A program made the position numbers and the translations under genes. This document shows, in pieces, positions 1 to 4,910 of a DNA stretch of 5,221 bases. How positions within the stretch are numbered: the first letter of the stretch is position 1; each line of letters starts with the position of its first letter. The notes under the pieces were generated by a model that worked only from the letters and a program-made list of their open reading frames with translations, ran no database searches and was not told the origin of the DNA. The DNA comes from an uncultured Chloroflexota bacterium (GTDB taxonomy: Bacteria > Chloroflexota > Dehalococcoidia > SM23-28-2 > RBG-16-64-32): assembly GCA_913056415.1 (NCBI GenBank), contig CAJXNA010000154.1, positions 1-5,221 on the forward strand, in the 5' to 3' direction.

Positions 1-16
1 CGCTTGCTTTTTGCAT
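1..16 (-). CDS. Start of an unidentified leftward gene, cut by the window edge
   Basis: On the minus strand an ATG at 16-14 is preceded by AGGAGG (26-21) with a 4-base spacer, and by a plausible promoter further upstream (86-114). Only the first residues, M-Q-K-A-S, lie inside the window, so no function can be assigned. An alternative start in another frame is the ATG at 47-45, which would give a very basic N-terminus (M-T-K-A-A-R-R-R-R-K). It has no good ribosome binding site, so the ATG at 16 is preferred. The gene lies downstream of the transporter in the same orientation, but the intervening promoter suggests separate transcription. Confidence 0.45.
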
Positions 17-85
17 TCTTCCTCCTACGGCGTGCTGCCTTCGTCATTGAATATCACTTTACCAAACATATCTTATTACGAATCT

Positions 86-114
86 AGTATAGAACGAATG
101 TGCGCGGCACGCAA
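86..114 (-). promoter_or_regulatory. Predicted sigma70-type promoter for the leftward edge gene
   Basis: Reading the minus strand, TTGCGT (114-109) and TATACT (91-86) are separated by 17 bases, the canonical -35/-10 spacing. The -10 matches the TATAAT consensus at 4 of 6 positions or better, while the -35 keeps only TTG. The surrounding stretch (about 46-100) is clearly AT-rich in an otherwise GC-rich window. Transcription would begin near base 80 and give a leader of roughly 60 bases before the ATG at 16. Confidence 0.45.
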
Positions 115-123
115 CCCTTCAGT

Positions 124-996
124 TCACGGCGCTAGAGCCAGCGTGAACACCCCCGCCAGGATCGTCAGCGCCCCCGCTATCCGCCACCGTCCGTACCCCT
201 CCCCCAGCAGCATCACCCCCAGCATCGCCCCGATGACGATCCCGACCTCCCGTGTCGGCGCCACGTAGCTGATCCGGCTCGTCGTCAGCGCCGCCAGCAC
301 CAGAACGTAGGCCAGCGGCGCCAGCACCCCCGCCGCCAGTATGCTCATACGCCGCTCTCGCCACTCGTGGCGCACCGCCCTGCCGCCGTTGTGCAGCGCT
401 ATCGGAGCGAGAATTAGCGCGTGCCCCGCCATCGCGAACTGGTTCAGCGTCAGCGGCGACAGGTCGTCCAGCGCCGCCTTGTCCCACAGCGAGTACGTCG
501 CGATGAGCGCCCCCGTGAGGAGCGCGATTCGCGTCGCCGGGCGGTTCAGCGCCCGCAGCGGCCGTACGAGGTCGCCCAGGCCGCCCGCCTCGATGTTTAT
601 CGCGTACACCCCGAGGACCACCAGGGCGATCCCGAAGCCGGCGGTCACCGAGGTCCGTTCGCCGAGGAAGATCACGGCCGCCAGCGGTATCAACACCGGT
701 CCCATCCCCCTCGATATCGGGTAGACGGTGGAGAGGTCGCCCAGCTGGTAGCCCCGCGATAGCGACAGCCCGTAGACGCCGTGCAGCAGCGCCGTGACGA
801 CGCCGAACATCAGGCCGCGGGTGCCGATCCCCTCGATGCTCGTCGCCACTACCGCCGGTATCAGGAAGACGGCGAAGGAGACGGCCCCCAGCGAGAAGAG
901 GAAGGCTGTCTTGTGGTCGCTCCGCTTCAGGAGGAAGTTCCAGCTCGCGTGGCAGAATGCGGACGTGAAGACGAGAAGGAACGCGGCCGTAGTCAT
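124..996 (-). CDS. DMT-superfamily (EamA) membrane transporter
   Basis: This 290-residue protein is a predicted inner-membrane drug/metabolite transporter with two EamA repeats, probably about 10 helices. Hydrophobic segments alternate with short charged loops along the whole length. The first repeat (about 1-133) starts with the FCHASWNFLLKRS segment at 14-26 and contains YPISRG at 92-97, followed by a Gly/Pro-rich helix and LGERTS at 111-116. The second repeat (about 155-290) has the matching APTREVG (246-252) and LLGEGYGRWRIAGALTILAG (263-282). Length is normal for the family. The substrate cannot be told from sequence; metabolites, amino acids or nucleotide-like compounds are all known in the family. 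The start is the ATG at 996: the N-terminus fits the family, but no ribosome binding site lies in front of it and a TACAAT box sits only 10 bases upstream. It is divergent from the hydrolase gene. Family call is secure, function open. Confidence 0.9.
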   Translation of the reverse strand: MTTAAFLLVFTSAFCHASWNFLLKRSDHKTAFLFSLGAVSFAVFLIPAVVATSIEGIGTRGLMFGVVTALLHGVYGLSLSRGYQLGDLSTVYPISRGMGPVLIPLAAVIFLGERTSVTAGFGIALVVLGVYAINIEAGGLGDLVRPLRALNRPATRIALLTGALIATYSLWDKAALDDLSPLTLNQFAMAGHALILAPIALHNGGRAVRHEWRERRMSILAAGVLAPLAYVLVLAALTTSRISYVAPTREVGIVIGAMLGVMLLGEGYGRWRIAGALTILAGVFTLALAP

Positions 997-1006
997 GGGC
1001 GCGACT

Positions 1007-1012
1007 ATTGTA
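1007..1012 (-). promoter_or_regulatory. Candidate -10 box for a leaderless transporter message
   Basis: The minus strand reads TACAAT at 1012-1007, a 5 of 6 match to TATAAT, and the transporter ATG begins at 996. Transcription from such a box would start around 1000, leaving a leader of only a few bases and no room for a Shine-Dalgarno sequence. None is visible. The -35 region about 17 bases upstream (near 1030-1035) is a poor match, so the promoter call rests mainly on the -10. Confidence 0.4.
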
Positions 1013-1084
1013 TGACGGGCGCCCGCCAGGCAGTAGCGCCTCCGCCGGCCAAACGGTCTCCCAAGTGTCGCTGCTGGGGGTAGT

Positions 1085-1117
1085 CAGATGGCAGACGTTT
1101 GAAACCTCTGCCACCTG
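1085..1117. repeat. 33-bp near-perfect dyad in the divergent intergenic region
   Basis: The sequence is symmetric about base 1101. The outer arms CAG (1085-1087) and CTG (1115-1117) pair, TGGCAGA (1089-1095) pairs with TCTGCCA (1107-1113), and the core GTTTGAAAC (1097-1105) is itself a dyad. Fourteen of 16 base pairs match; only 1088/1114 and 1096/1106 fail. It lies between two divergent genes and overlaps TTGAAA (1099-1104), a possible -35 for the hydrolase. A repressor or activator operator is the simplest reading. A transcribed hairpin is also possible, although no T-tract follows it. Confidence 0.6.
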
Positions 1118-1129
1118 TGCGGATGTAAC
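1099..1129 (+). promoter_or_regulatory. Weak candidate promoter for the S33 hydrolase
   Basis: TTGAAA at 1099-1104 is a 5 of 6 match to the -35 consensus. The best following -10-like boxes are GATGTA (1122-1127, 17-base spacing) and TGTAAC (1124-1129, 19-base spacing), both weak. Another AT-rich box, TATATG at 1151-1156, has no convincing -35. The promoter position is therefore uncertain, but any promoter using TTGAAA would sit inside the dyad centred on 1101. Confidence 0.25.
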
Positions 1130-1235
1130 AGTTATCCTTCGGCTGAGTTTTATATGTAGCTGCCTCGGTGTCTGGCTGACGTGCTCAGATGATGAGTGCG
1201 CTCTGCCGTATTGGGGCCCATGCCAGAGGTCGAAG

Positions 1236-2864
1236 ATGGACGATTGGCCTGACGACGATCAGCCTGACAATAAGTATCTGGGCCTGACGGCTACTCAATT
1301 CAATCTGGCGTTCCTTACTGTCATCGGCGCTGTCGCGCTCGCTGCTTTCTTCTTCGGCGGCGTTGATGCTGTGCGGGAATATCTTGGTGACGAACCCTCG
1401 TCGCCGCAGGCGGTGGCCGTCGTGGCGAGCACCCCTATCGATACGGCAACTTCGATGGAGAGTCCAGAAGAGCCGTCGAGCGTGGCAGTGTTCGAACGGT
1501 CGTCATGCCGGTTCAGGATTCCAGCGGGCGCGAAGGTTGAATGCGGCTATCTCGTCGTGCCCGAAAATCACAGTCAACCCGATGGACGCACCATTCGGCT
1601 GCACGTCGCCATATTTAGCACTGAGAGCGATAATCCGGCCCCCGATCCGATCGTGTATCTATCGGGTGGCCCCGGCCAGAGTCCGTTGAAGATAGCGCAG
1701 TTTGCATTCGAGGAGTTTACGCCTTTTCTGGCGAATCGCGACTTGATCTTGCTCGATCAGCGCGGTGTTGGCTATTCAGAGCCCGCGCTGGATTGCCATG
1801 AGCTCCTGGAGCTGGCCTATCAGACAGCCCAGGAAGACCTTCCCGTAGATGAGCTAGCAAAGCTCACTACAGAGGCGGCCGGCGTGTGCCGTGACCGGTT
1901 GCTACGTCAGGCCGTCAGCCTGCCCGCGTACACGAGCGCGCAAAGCGCCGCCGACTTGAACGATCTGCGCCTGGCGCTGGGTTATGAGGAATGGAACCTG
2001 TACGGCATCTCCTACGGTACGAAGCTGGCCCTCACTACAATGCGCGATTTCCCCGATGGCATACGTAGCGTCGTCCTTGATTCAACCTATCCTTTACAAG
2101 TCAATCTCTTCGCTGAAGTGCCCGCCAATGCCACCCGAGCCTTCAACGTCTTTTTCGACTCCTGCGCCGCCGATGCTGCCTGTAGTAGTGCCTACCCTGA
2201 TCTGGAGACCGTGTTCTTCGATCTGGTTCAGGAACTGAACGATACTCCCGTCAACGTCCCAATAACCGTCGTCAACCGGTTCACTCTTGAACGCTTGGAC
2301 AGTGCGCTAATCGATGGCAATAGGATGGTCGAGATGCTATTCCAATCGCTCTACATCTCTGAGATCATCCCCTTCTTGCCCGAGATGATCTTTGGCATCA
2401 GCGATGGCGACCTGGAGCTCCTGGGATTTATCGCCGAAAGTTACATATCGGGCATTGAGTTTGGCAGTGAAGGCATGTACTTCTCCGTGCAGTGCGGCGA
2501 AGAAGTGCCGTTCAGGTCGTCGGAAGACGGGGCTGCCGCCGGCGAGGTCTATCCAGAGGTACAGGATTGGGTTGAGAGCGATCCGTTCTCCACCATCTGC
2601 CTGTCCTGGGGTGCGGGCAAAGCTGATCCTATCGAGAACGAGCCGGTTATTAGTGATATTCGGACCCTGATCTTGGCGGGTGAATTCGACCCTATCACGC
2701 CACCGGCCTGGGGTGAGCTCGTCGCCGAAAGTTTGAGCAACAGCTTCTACTTCGAATTTCCGGACGTCGGCCATGGCGTGAGCCGTTCGGGTCCATGTGC
2801 GCTCGGCATAACATTGGGTTTCTTTGACGACCCGACAATCGAGCCCGACGGCTATTGCAGGTGA
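1236..2864 (+). CDS. Membrane-anchored alpha/beta hydrolase, S33/TAP-like (tripeptidyl aminopeptidase type)
   Basis: This 542-residue protein is predicted to be a serine hydrolase/peptidase acting outside the cytoplasmic membrane. After a short acidic cytoplasmic tail, residues about 21-41 form one transmembrane helix. A Pro/Ser/Thr-rich linker (52-82) follows, then the alpha/beta-hydrolase fold. Visible motifs are the oxyanion-hole GGPGQS (144-149), DQRGVGYSEP (174-183), the nucleophile elbow GISYG with Ser259, Asp485 in LAGEFDPITPP and His513 in DVGHG, so the catalytic triad is complete. The C-terminal part (about 415-542) matches the TAP-like domain that closes Streptomyces-type tripeptidyl aminopeptidases. 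Ten cysteines, an even number, fit an extracytoplasmic domain with disulfides. The frame is open back to 1008, but the ATG at 1236 is chosen because AGAGGT (1225-1230) sits 5 bases before it and the upstream residues look non-coding. Substrate could be short peptides or an ester. GC is lower than in the neighbours (29 of 60 bases at 2341-2400). Confidence 0.88.
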   Translation: MDDWPDDDQPDNKYLGLTATQFNLAFLTVIGAVALAAFFFGGVDAVREYLGDEPSSPQAVAVVASTPIDTATSMESPEEPSSVAVFERSSCRFRIPAGAKVECGYLVVPENHSQPDGRTIRLHVAIFSTESDNPAPDPIVYLSGGPGQSPLKIAQFAFEEFTPFLANRDLILLDQRGVGYSEPALDCHELLELAYQTAQEDLPVDELAKLTTEAAGVCRDRLLRQAVSLPAYTSAQSAADLNDLRLALGYEEWNLYGISYGTKLALTTMRDFPDGIRSVVLDSTYPLQVNLFAEVPANATRAFNVFFDSCAADAACSSAYPDLETVFFDLVQELNDTPVNVPITVVNRFTLERLDSALIDGNRMVEMLFQSLYISEIIPFLPEMIFGISDGDLELLGFIAESYISGIEFGSEGMYFSVQCGEEVPFRSSEDGAAAGEVYPEVQDWVESDPFSTICLSWGAGKADPIENEPVISDIRTLILAGEFDPITPPAWGELVAESLSNSFYFEFPDVGHGVSRSGPCALGITLGFFDDPTIEPDGYCR

Positions 2865-2899
2865 GGAGGCCCAAAGCCGCGTCTACCCTCGCGCTGAGC

Positions 2900-2928
2900 T
2901 TGCCGATGCGCCGTACTGGGCCTAACAT
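2900..2928 (+). promoter_or_regulatory. Predicted promoter of tRNA-Pro
   Basis: TTGCCG (2900-2905) and TAACAT (2923-2928) are 17 bases apart, each matching the -35 and -10 consensus at 4 of 6 positions. The mature tRNA begins 9 bases after the -10 box, as expected for a short 5' leader removed by RNase P. The preceding hydrolase stops at 2864, so this 73-base gap is accounted for. Confidence 0.5.
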
Positions 2929-2937
2929 GAAACGGGC

Positions 2938-3015
2938 CGGGGTGTAGCTCAGTCAGGCTAGAGCGCCTGGTTTGGGGCCAGGAGGCCGGCGGTTCGAATC
3001 CGCCCACCCCGACCA
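2938..3015 (+). tRNA. tRNA-Pro (anticodon TGG)
   Basis: A complete cloverleaf can be folded by hand. The acceptor stem is CGGGGTG (2938-2944) with CACCCCG (3005-3011). The D stem is GCTC/GAGC (2947-2950, 2961-2964). The anticodon stem is CCTGG/CCAGG around the loop TTTGGGG (2971-2977), with anticodon TGG at 2973-2975. A 5-base variable region follows, then the T stem GGCGG/CCGCC around TTCGAAT (2993-2999). The discriminator is A3012 and CCA is encoded at 3013-3015. TGG reads CCN proline codons. Every stem is perfectly paired. The gene ends 49 bases before the selenoprotein start, so read-through into that gene is possible. Confidence 0.97.
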
Positions 3016-3064
3016 GCCACACATATCACCCTCCGTAAGCGCCCGTACCCCCGGGAGGAGCAAC

Positions 3065-3613
3065 ATGCCCTGGATCAGGACCGTCCCCTACGAGGACGCC
3101 ACCGGCCTCCTCAAGCATGAGTACGACGCCGCCATCAAGCGCGCCGGACGCATCTTCAACATCGTTAGCCTCCAGAGCCTGCGGCCCCGCGCCATGCGCG
3201 CCTCCATCCGCCTGTACGCGGAGCTGATGCACGCCCCCTCCGGCCTCACTCGCACCCAGCGCGAGGCGATTGCTGTCGTCGCCTCCAAGGCCCAGGGGTG
3301 CCACTACTGAACGGAAGCTCACGCAGAGGATCTGCGTGCCGCATCCGACGACGCCGGCCTCGCCCGCGCCGTCAAGCAGGACTATCGCTCCGCGCCCCTC
3401 GACGACGCCACCCGCGCCCTGCTCGACTTCGCTCATACCGTGACCACGCACGTGCACGAGGTATCGCCTCGGGTGCTGGATGGCCTGCGCCGTCACGGGT
3501 TCAGCGACGAGGATATACTGGACGCGGTGCATATCATCGGCTTCTTCAACTACTACACCCGCCTGGCGGACGCCTTGGGCCTTGACCTGGAACCGGATAT
3601 GCCTCCGCCGTGA
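3065..3613 (+). CDS. Predicted selenoprotein: AhpD/CMD-family peroxidase-related protein with Cys-x-x-Sec (TGA 3308-3310 read as Sec)
   Basis: This is a 182-residue cytoplasmic thiol/selenol oxidoreductase of the AhpD/carboxymuconolactone-decarboxylase fold, closest to the 'peroxidase-related enzyme' group of about 180 residues. The conventional reading stops after 81 residues at TGA 3308-3310. The same frame then stays open for 100 codons to TGA 3611-3613, and both halves match the family in the right order. The first half has LTRTQREAIAVVASKAQG (61-78) and C79-H-Y. The second half has T-E-A-H86, ALLDFAHTV (119-127), GFSDEDILDAVHIIGFFNYY (145-164) and TRLADALGLDLE. The TGA lies exactly where the second CxxC cysteine belongs, giving C79-x-x-U82 with the conserved His at 86. 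A hairpin at 3312-3347 resembles a bacterial SECIS element. The start ATG is set by GGAGG (3054-3058) 6 bases upstream. The family reduces peroxides or related substrates through the CxxC pair; the real substrate is unknown. Insertion would need SelA, SelB, SelC and SelD from elsewhere in the genome. The alternative is a Cys-to-stop pseudogene (TGC or TGT to TGA), which the hairpin and intact frame make less likely. Confidence 0.82.
3312..3347 (+). promoter_or_regulatory. SECIS-like hairpin directing Sec insertion at TGA 3308-3310
   Basis: Immediately after the in-frame TGA the RNA can fold into a hairpin. A perfect 7-bp upper stem, CACGCAG (3320-3326) with CTGCGTG (3332-3338), closes a 5-base loop AGGAT. 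Below it, GC/GC (3317-3318 with 3341-3342) and CGGA/TCCG (3312-3315 with 3344-3347) pair across small internal loops. There are 16 bases between the TGA and the loop, and a G is the second loop base. Bacterial SECIS elements, bound by SelB, are known to lie within the coding sequence just downstream of UGA with a G near the start of the apical loop, so position and loop both fit. The fold was made by hand; no energy was computed. Confidence 0.7.
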
Positions 3614-4293
3614 CCGTCAGCAAGGTCATCGCCGACCCCAAGCGAGTGCGCCGGCTCGTCGCCTTCGTGAAGCCGCGGCGCAGCGACCACGTCCTCGATG
3701 TCGGCACCGGCATGCTCGCCTCCGCCTTCGCCCCGCGCGTGGAGAGCGTCGTCGCCCTGAGCTGGGAGACCCCTCGCCGCCGGTCCGATAACGTGACGCT
3801 GGTGCCTGCCGACCCTCACGAGCTCTTGTTCCCCGAGGATAGCTTCGACATCGTGGTCTGCGGGCCCTCCTTCCACCACCTCACGGCGCCCCGCATCGTC
3901 GTCAAGCGCATGGCGCACGTCACCCGCCCCGGCGGCCGTGTCGTCGTCGAGGACATCATCGCCGCGGAGCAGTCCGTGCGCGCCCGCTACCAGAACCGGC
4001 TGGAGCGCCTGCGCGACCGCTCTCACCCCGGCTACCTGAGCCTCAGCCAGATGATCGCCTACTTCGAGGAGGCTGGCCTGAAGGTGCGCAGCATTCGGGT
4101 GCACGACCTGCTTCGCGAGTTCAACGAATGGCTCCTCGGCGGGCGCTCCTCCCCGGCGCGCATCGAGCATATACGCCGCCTCATGGTCGGCGCTGTCGAG
4201 GCCGACCTTAGCAGCCTCCAAATCCGGCCCGTGGACGACACGATCCTCTTCATCCAGCAGATCGCCTCCATCGTCGCCGAGAAGCCGGCCTAG
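3610..4293 (+). CDS. Class I SAM-dependent methyltransferase-like protein
   Basis: This 227-residue cytoplasmic protein resembles UbiE/Methyltransf_11-type methyltransferases. Motif I is at 28-34 (VLDVGTG), the post-motif strand at 44-50, an acidic residue of the A-D-P type at 67-69, motif II as SFDIVVCGPSFHHL (78-91), and motif III as RPGGRVVVEDII (106-117). The C-terminal part (about 120-227) holds LERLRDRSHPGYLSLSQM and EEAGLKV, common in this family. The GTG start at 3610 overlaps the selenoprotein stop in GTGA, indicating translational coupling and a shared operon. Compared with typical members, the glycine loop after motif I is shorter by about two residues. The acidic residue that normally ends strand beta2 and binds the SAM ribose is replaced (V-A-L-S at 48-51), and the following helix is short. 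SAM binding may be altered or lost. The substrate is unknown. Confidence 0.8.
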   Translation: MTVSKVIADPKRVRRLVAFVKPRRSDHVLDVGTGMLASAFAPRVESVVALSWETPRRRSDNVTLVPADPHELLFPEDSFDIVVCGPSFHHLTAPRIVVKRMAHVTRPGGRVVVEDIIAAEQSVRARYQNRLERLRDRSHPGYLSLSQMIAYFEEAGLKVRSIRVHDLLREFNEWLLGGRSSPARIEHIRRLMVGAVEADLSSLQIRPVDDTILFIQQIASIVAEKPA

Positions 4294-4299
4294 GCTGGC

Positions 4300-4314
4300 G
4301 CGGAACTTTTCCGC
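4300..4314 (+). terminator. Short hairpin after the methyltransferase gene
   Basis: GCGGAA (4300-4305) can pair with TTCCGC (4309-4314) around a 3-base loop, 6 bases after the methyltransferase stop. There is no T-tract after it, and an alternative pairing GGCGC/GCGCC (4297-4301 with 4317-4321) competes. It may be a weak terminator or only a processing or stability hairpin. Confidence 0.25.
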
Positions 4315-4321
4315 CTGCGCC

Positions 4322-4335
4322 TCCGTTTAAACGGA
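4322..4335. repeat. 14-bp perfect palindrome upstream of the small lipoprotein
   Basis: TCCGTTTAAACGGA equals its own reverse complement over all 14 bases. It lies 35 bases before the lipoprotein ATG and 28 bases after the methyltransferase stop. A dimeric regulator site is the likeliest role. Its core GTTTAAAC is close to the GTTTGAAAC core of the dyad at 1085-1117. No convincing -10 or -35 box could be placed around it. Confidence 0.5.
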
Positions 4336-4369
4336 TGACAAGCCGGTTGCAAGTTCAGGAGGTATGTTC

Positions 4370-4795
4370 ATGCGTCAACGGTGGCTAATCGTATTCCTGG
4401 CGGCCATCGCCTCCCTGGCGTTGCTCGCGGCGGCCTGCGGCGGCGGCTCCACGCCCGCCGTCTCGGACAGCGATAACTCCGGCTCCGAAACCTCGGACCA
4501 GCCGCCCGGCGGCGACGAGCCAGCGTCGTCCGGCTTCGTGGCGCCCAACGTCTTCATGACCTTCGAGGGGCAGCGCTACCAGCTGCGGGACGTCCTCCAG
4601 GCTGACCTCATCACCGATCAGTTCACGGAGATCGGCGTAGCCTCGGAGGCCAATATCGACTTCGACGGTGAGCTCACCGTCTACCGTCGTCAGGGTGACG
4701 ACGCGGCCGTCTACACCTTCTCGCCGGCGATAGACACGGATGGCGAGGAGGGCGACGTGCCGGCCTTGTGGAACCGGTGGGAGTCGGTGAACTAG
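4370..4795 (+). CDS. Small secreted lipoprotein of unknown function
   Basis: This 141-residue protein starts with a lipoprotein signal peptide: Arg residues at 2 and 4, a hydrophobic core at 6-20, and the lipobox-like L-L-A-A-A-C with Cys23 as the probable lipid-modified residue. The mature part opens with a Gly/Ser/Asp/Pro-rich tether (24-55). A compact region of about 65 residues follows (56-124), containing FEGQRYQLRDVL and DGELTVYRR, with acidic character and no cysteine or recognisable catalytic motif. I do not recognise the family. The start ATG at 4370 is chosen over the ATG at 4364: AGGAGG (4357-4362) is 7 bases from 4370 but only 1 from 4364, so the extra M-F is unlikely. The gene follows the methyltransferase by 76 bases in the same direction, and a strong hairpin follows it. 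A role at the cell surface is inferred only from the signal. Confidence 0.82.
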   Translation: MRQRWLIVFLAAIASLALLAAACGGGSTPAVSDSDNSGSETSDQPPGGDEPASSGFVAPNVFMTFEGQRYQLRDVLQADLITDQFTEIGVASEANIDFDGELTVYRRQGDDAAVYTFSPAIDTDGEEGDVPALWNRWESVN

Positions 4796-4824
4796 CCGCC
4801 ATATCTTCGCATAGCAATACTGCC

Positions 4825-4854
4825 CCACGCCCCCGTCATAACGCGGGGGCGTGG
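4825..4854 (+). terminator. GC-rich hairpin terminator after the lipoprotein gene
   Basis: CCACGCCCCCG (4825-4835) pairs perfectly with CGGGGGCGTGG (4844-4854), an 11-bp stem around an 8-base loop. It starts 29 bases after the lipoprotein stop and ends 18 bases before the next promoter's -10 box. There is no T-tract, so it is not a textbook intrinsic terminator. T-poor hairpins are plausible in GC-rich bacteria, and it would work on either strand. Confidence 0.6.
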
Positions 4855-4869
4855 CTCATACCGCTGCTG

Positions 4870-4878
4870 TGCTACAAT
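4870..4878 (+). promoter_or_regulatory. Extended -10 promoter of the TolB-like lipoprotein gene
   Basis: TGCTACAAT combines the extended -10 TGn motif (4870-4872) with TACAAT (4873-4878), a 5 of 6 match to consensus. No -35 box is seen at the expected distance, where the terminator stem lies; extended -10 promoters often lack one. Transcription would start near 4885, giving a leader of about 26 bases that contains the ribosome binding site AGGAGGG (4898-4904). Confidence 0.6.
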
Positions 4879-4910
4879 ACCACAAGCTTTTCTCATCAGG
4901 AGGGCCACCG

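Noticed and set aside
119..1114. 331-residue minus-strand ORF covering the transporter
   Set aside because: It is a Gly/Arg/Ala-rich shadow frame. The overlapping 290-residue frame has clear membrane helices and EamA motifs.
1008..1235. 76-residue N-terminal extension of the S33 hydrolase from ATG 1008
   Set aside because: That ATG overlaps the transporter's -10 box, the extension lacks any signal or domain, and a good ribosome binding site precedes the ATG at 1236.
2867..2923. Inverted repeat AGGCCCA/TGGGCCT between the hydrolase and the tRNA, considered as a terminator
   Set aside because: The 7-bp arms are 43 bases apart with no T-tract, and the second arm overlaps the tRNA promoter. Chance pairing is likely.
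2938..3015. tRNA considered as tRNA-Sec because of the neighbouring selenoprotein
   Set aside because: The anticodon is TGG, the acceptor stem is 7 bp and the variable arm is 5 bases. tRNA-Sec would have a TCA anticodon, a longer acceptor and a long variable arm.
3298..3585. Separate ORF overlapping the region after the TGA, in another frame
   Set aside because: Its product is Arg/Pro-rich and low in complexity, typical of a shadow frame in GC-rich DNA. The frame continuous with the upstream half encodes recognisable family sequence instead.
3065..3613. Frameshifted or nonsense pseudogene instead of a selenoprotein
   Set aside because: There is no frameshift: both halves share one frame. 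The only stop is TGA, exactly at the redox Cys position, followed by a SECIS-like hairpin, and the downstream half is undegraded. A single Cys-to-TGA mutation remains possible and is kept as the main alternative.
3553..4221. 222-residue minus-strand ORF opposite the methyltransferase
   Set aside because: It is His/Gly/Ala/Asp-rich without domain features, as expected for the antisense of a GC-rich gene; the plus strand has methyltransferase motifs.
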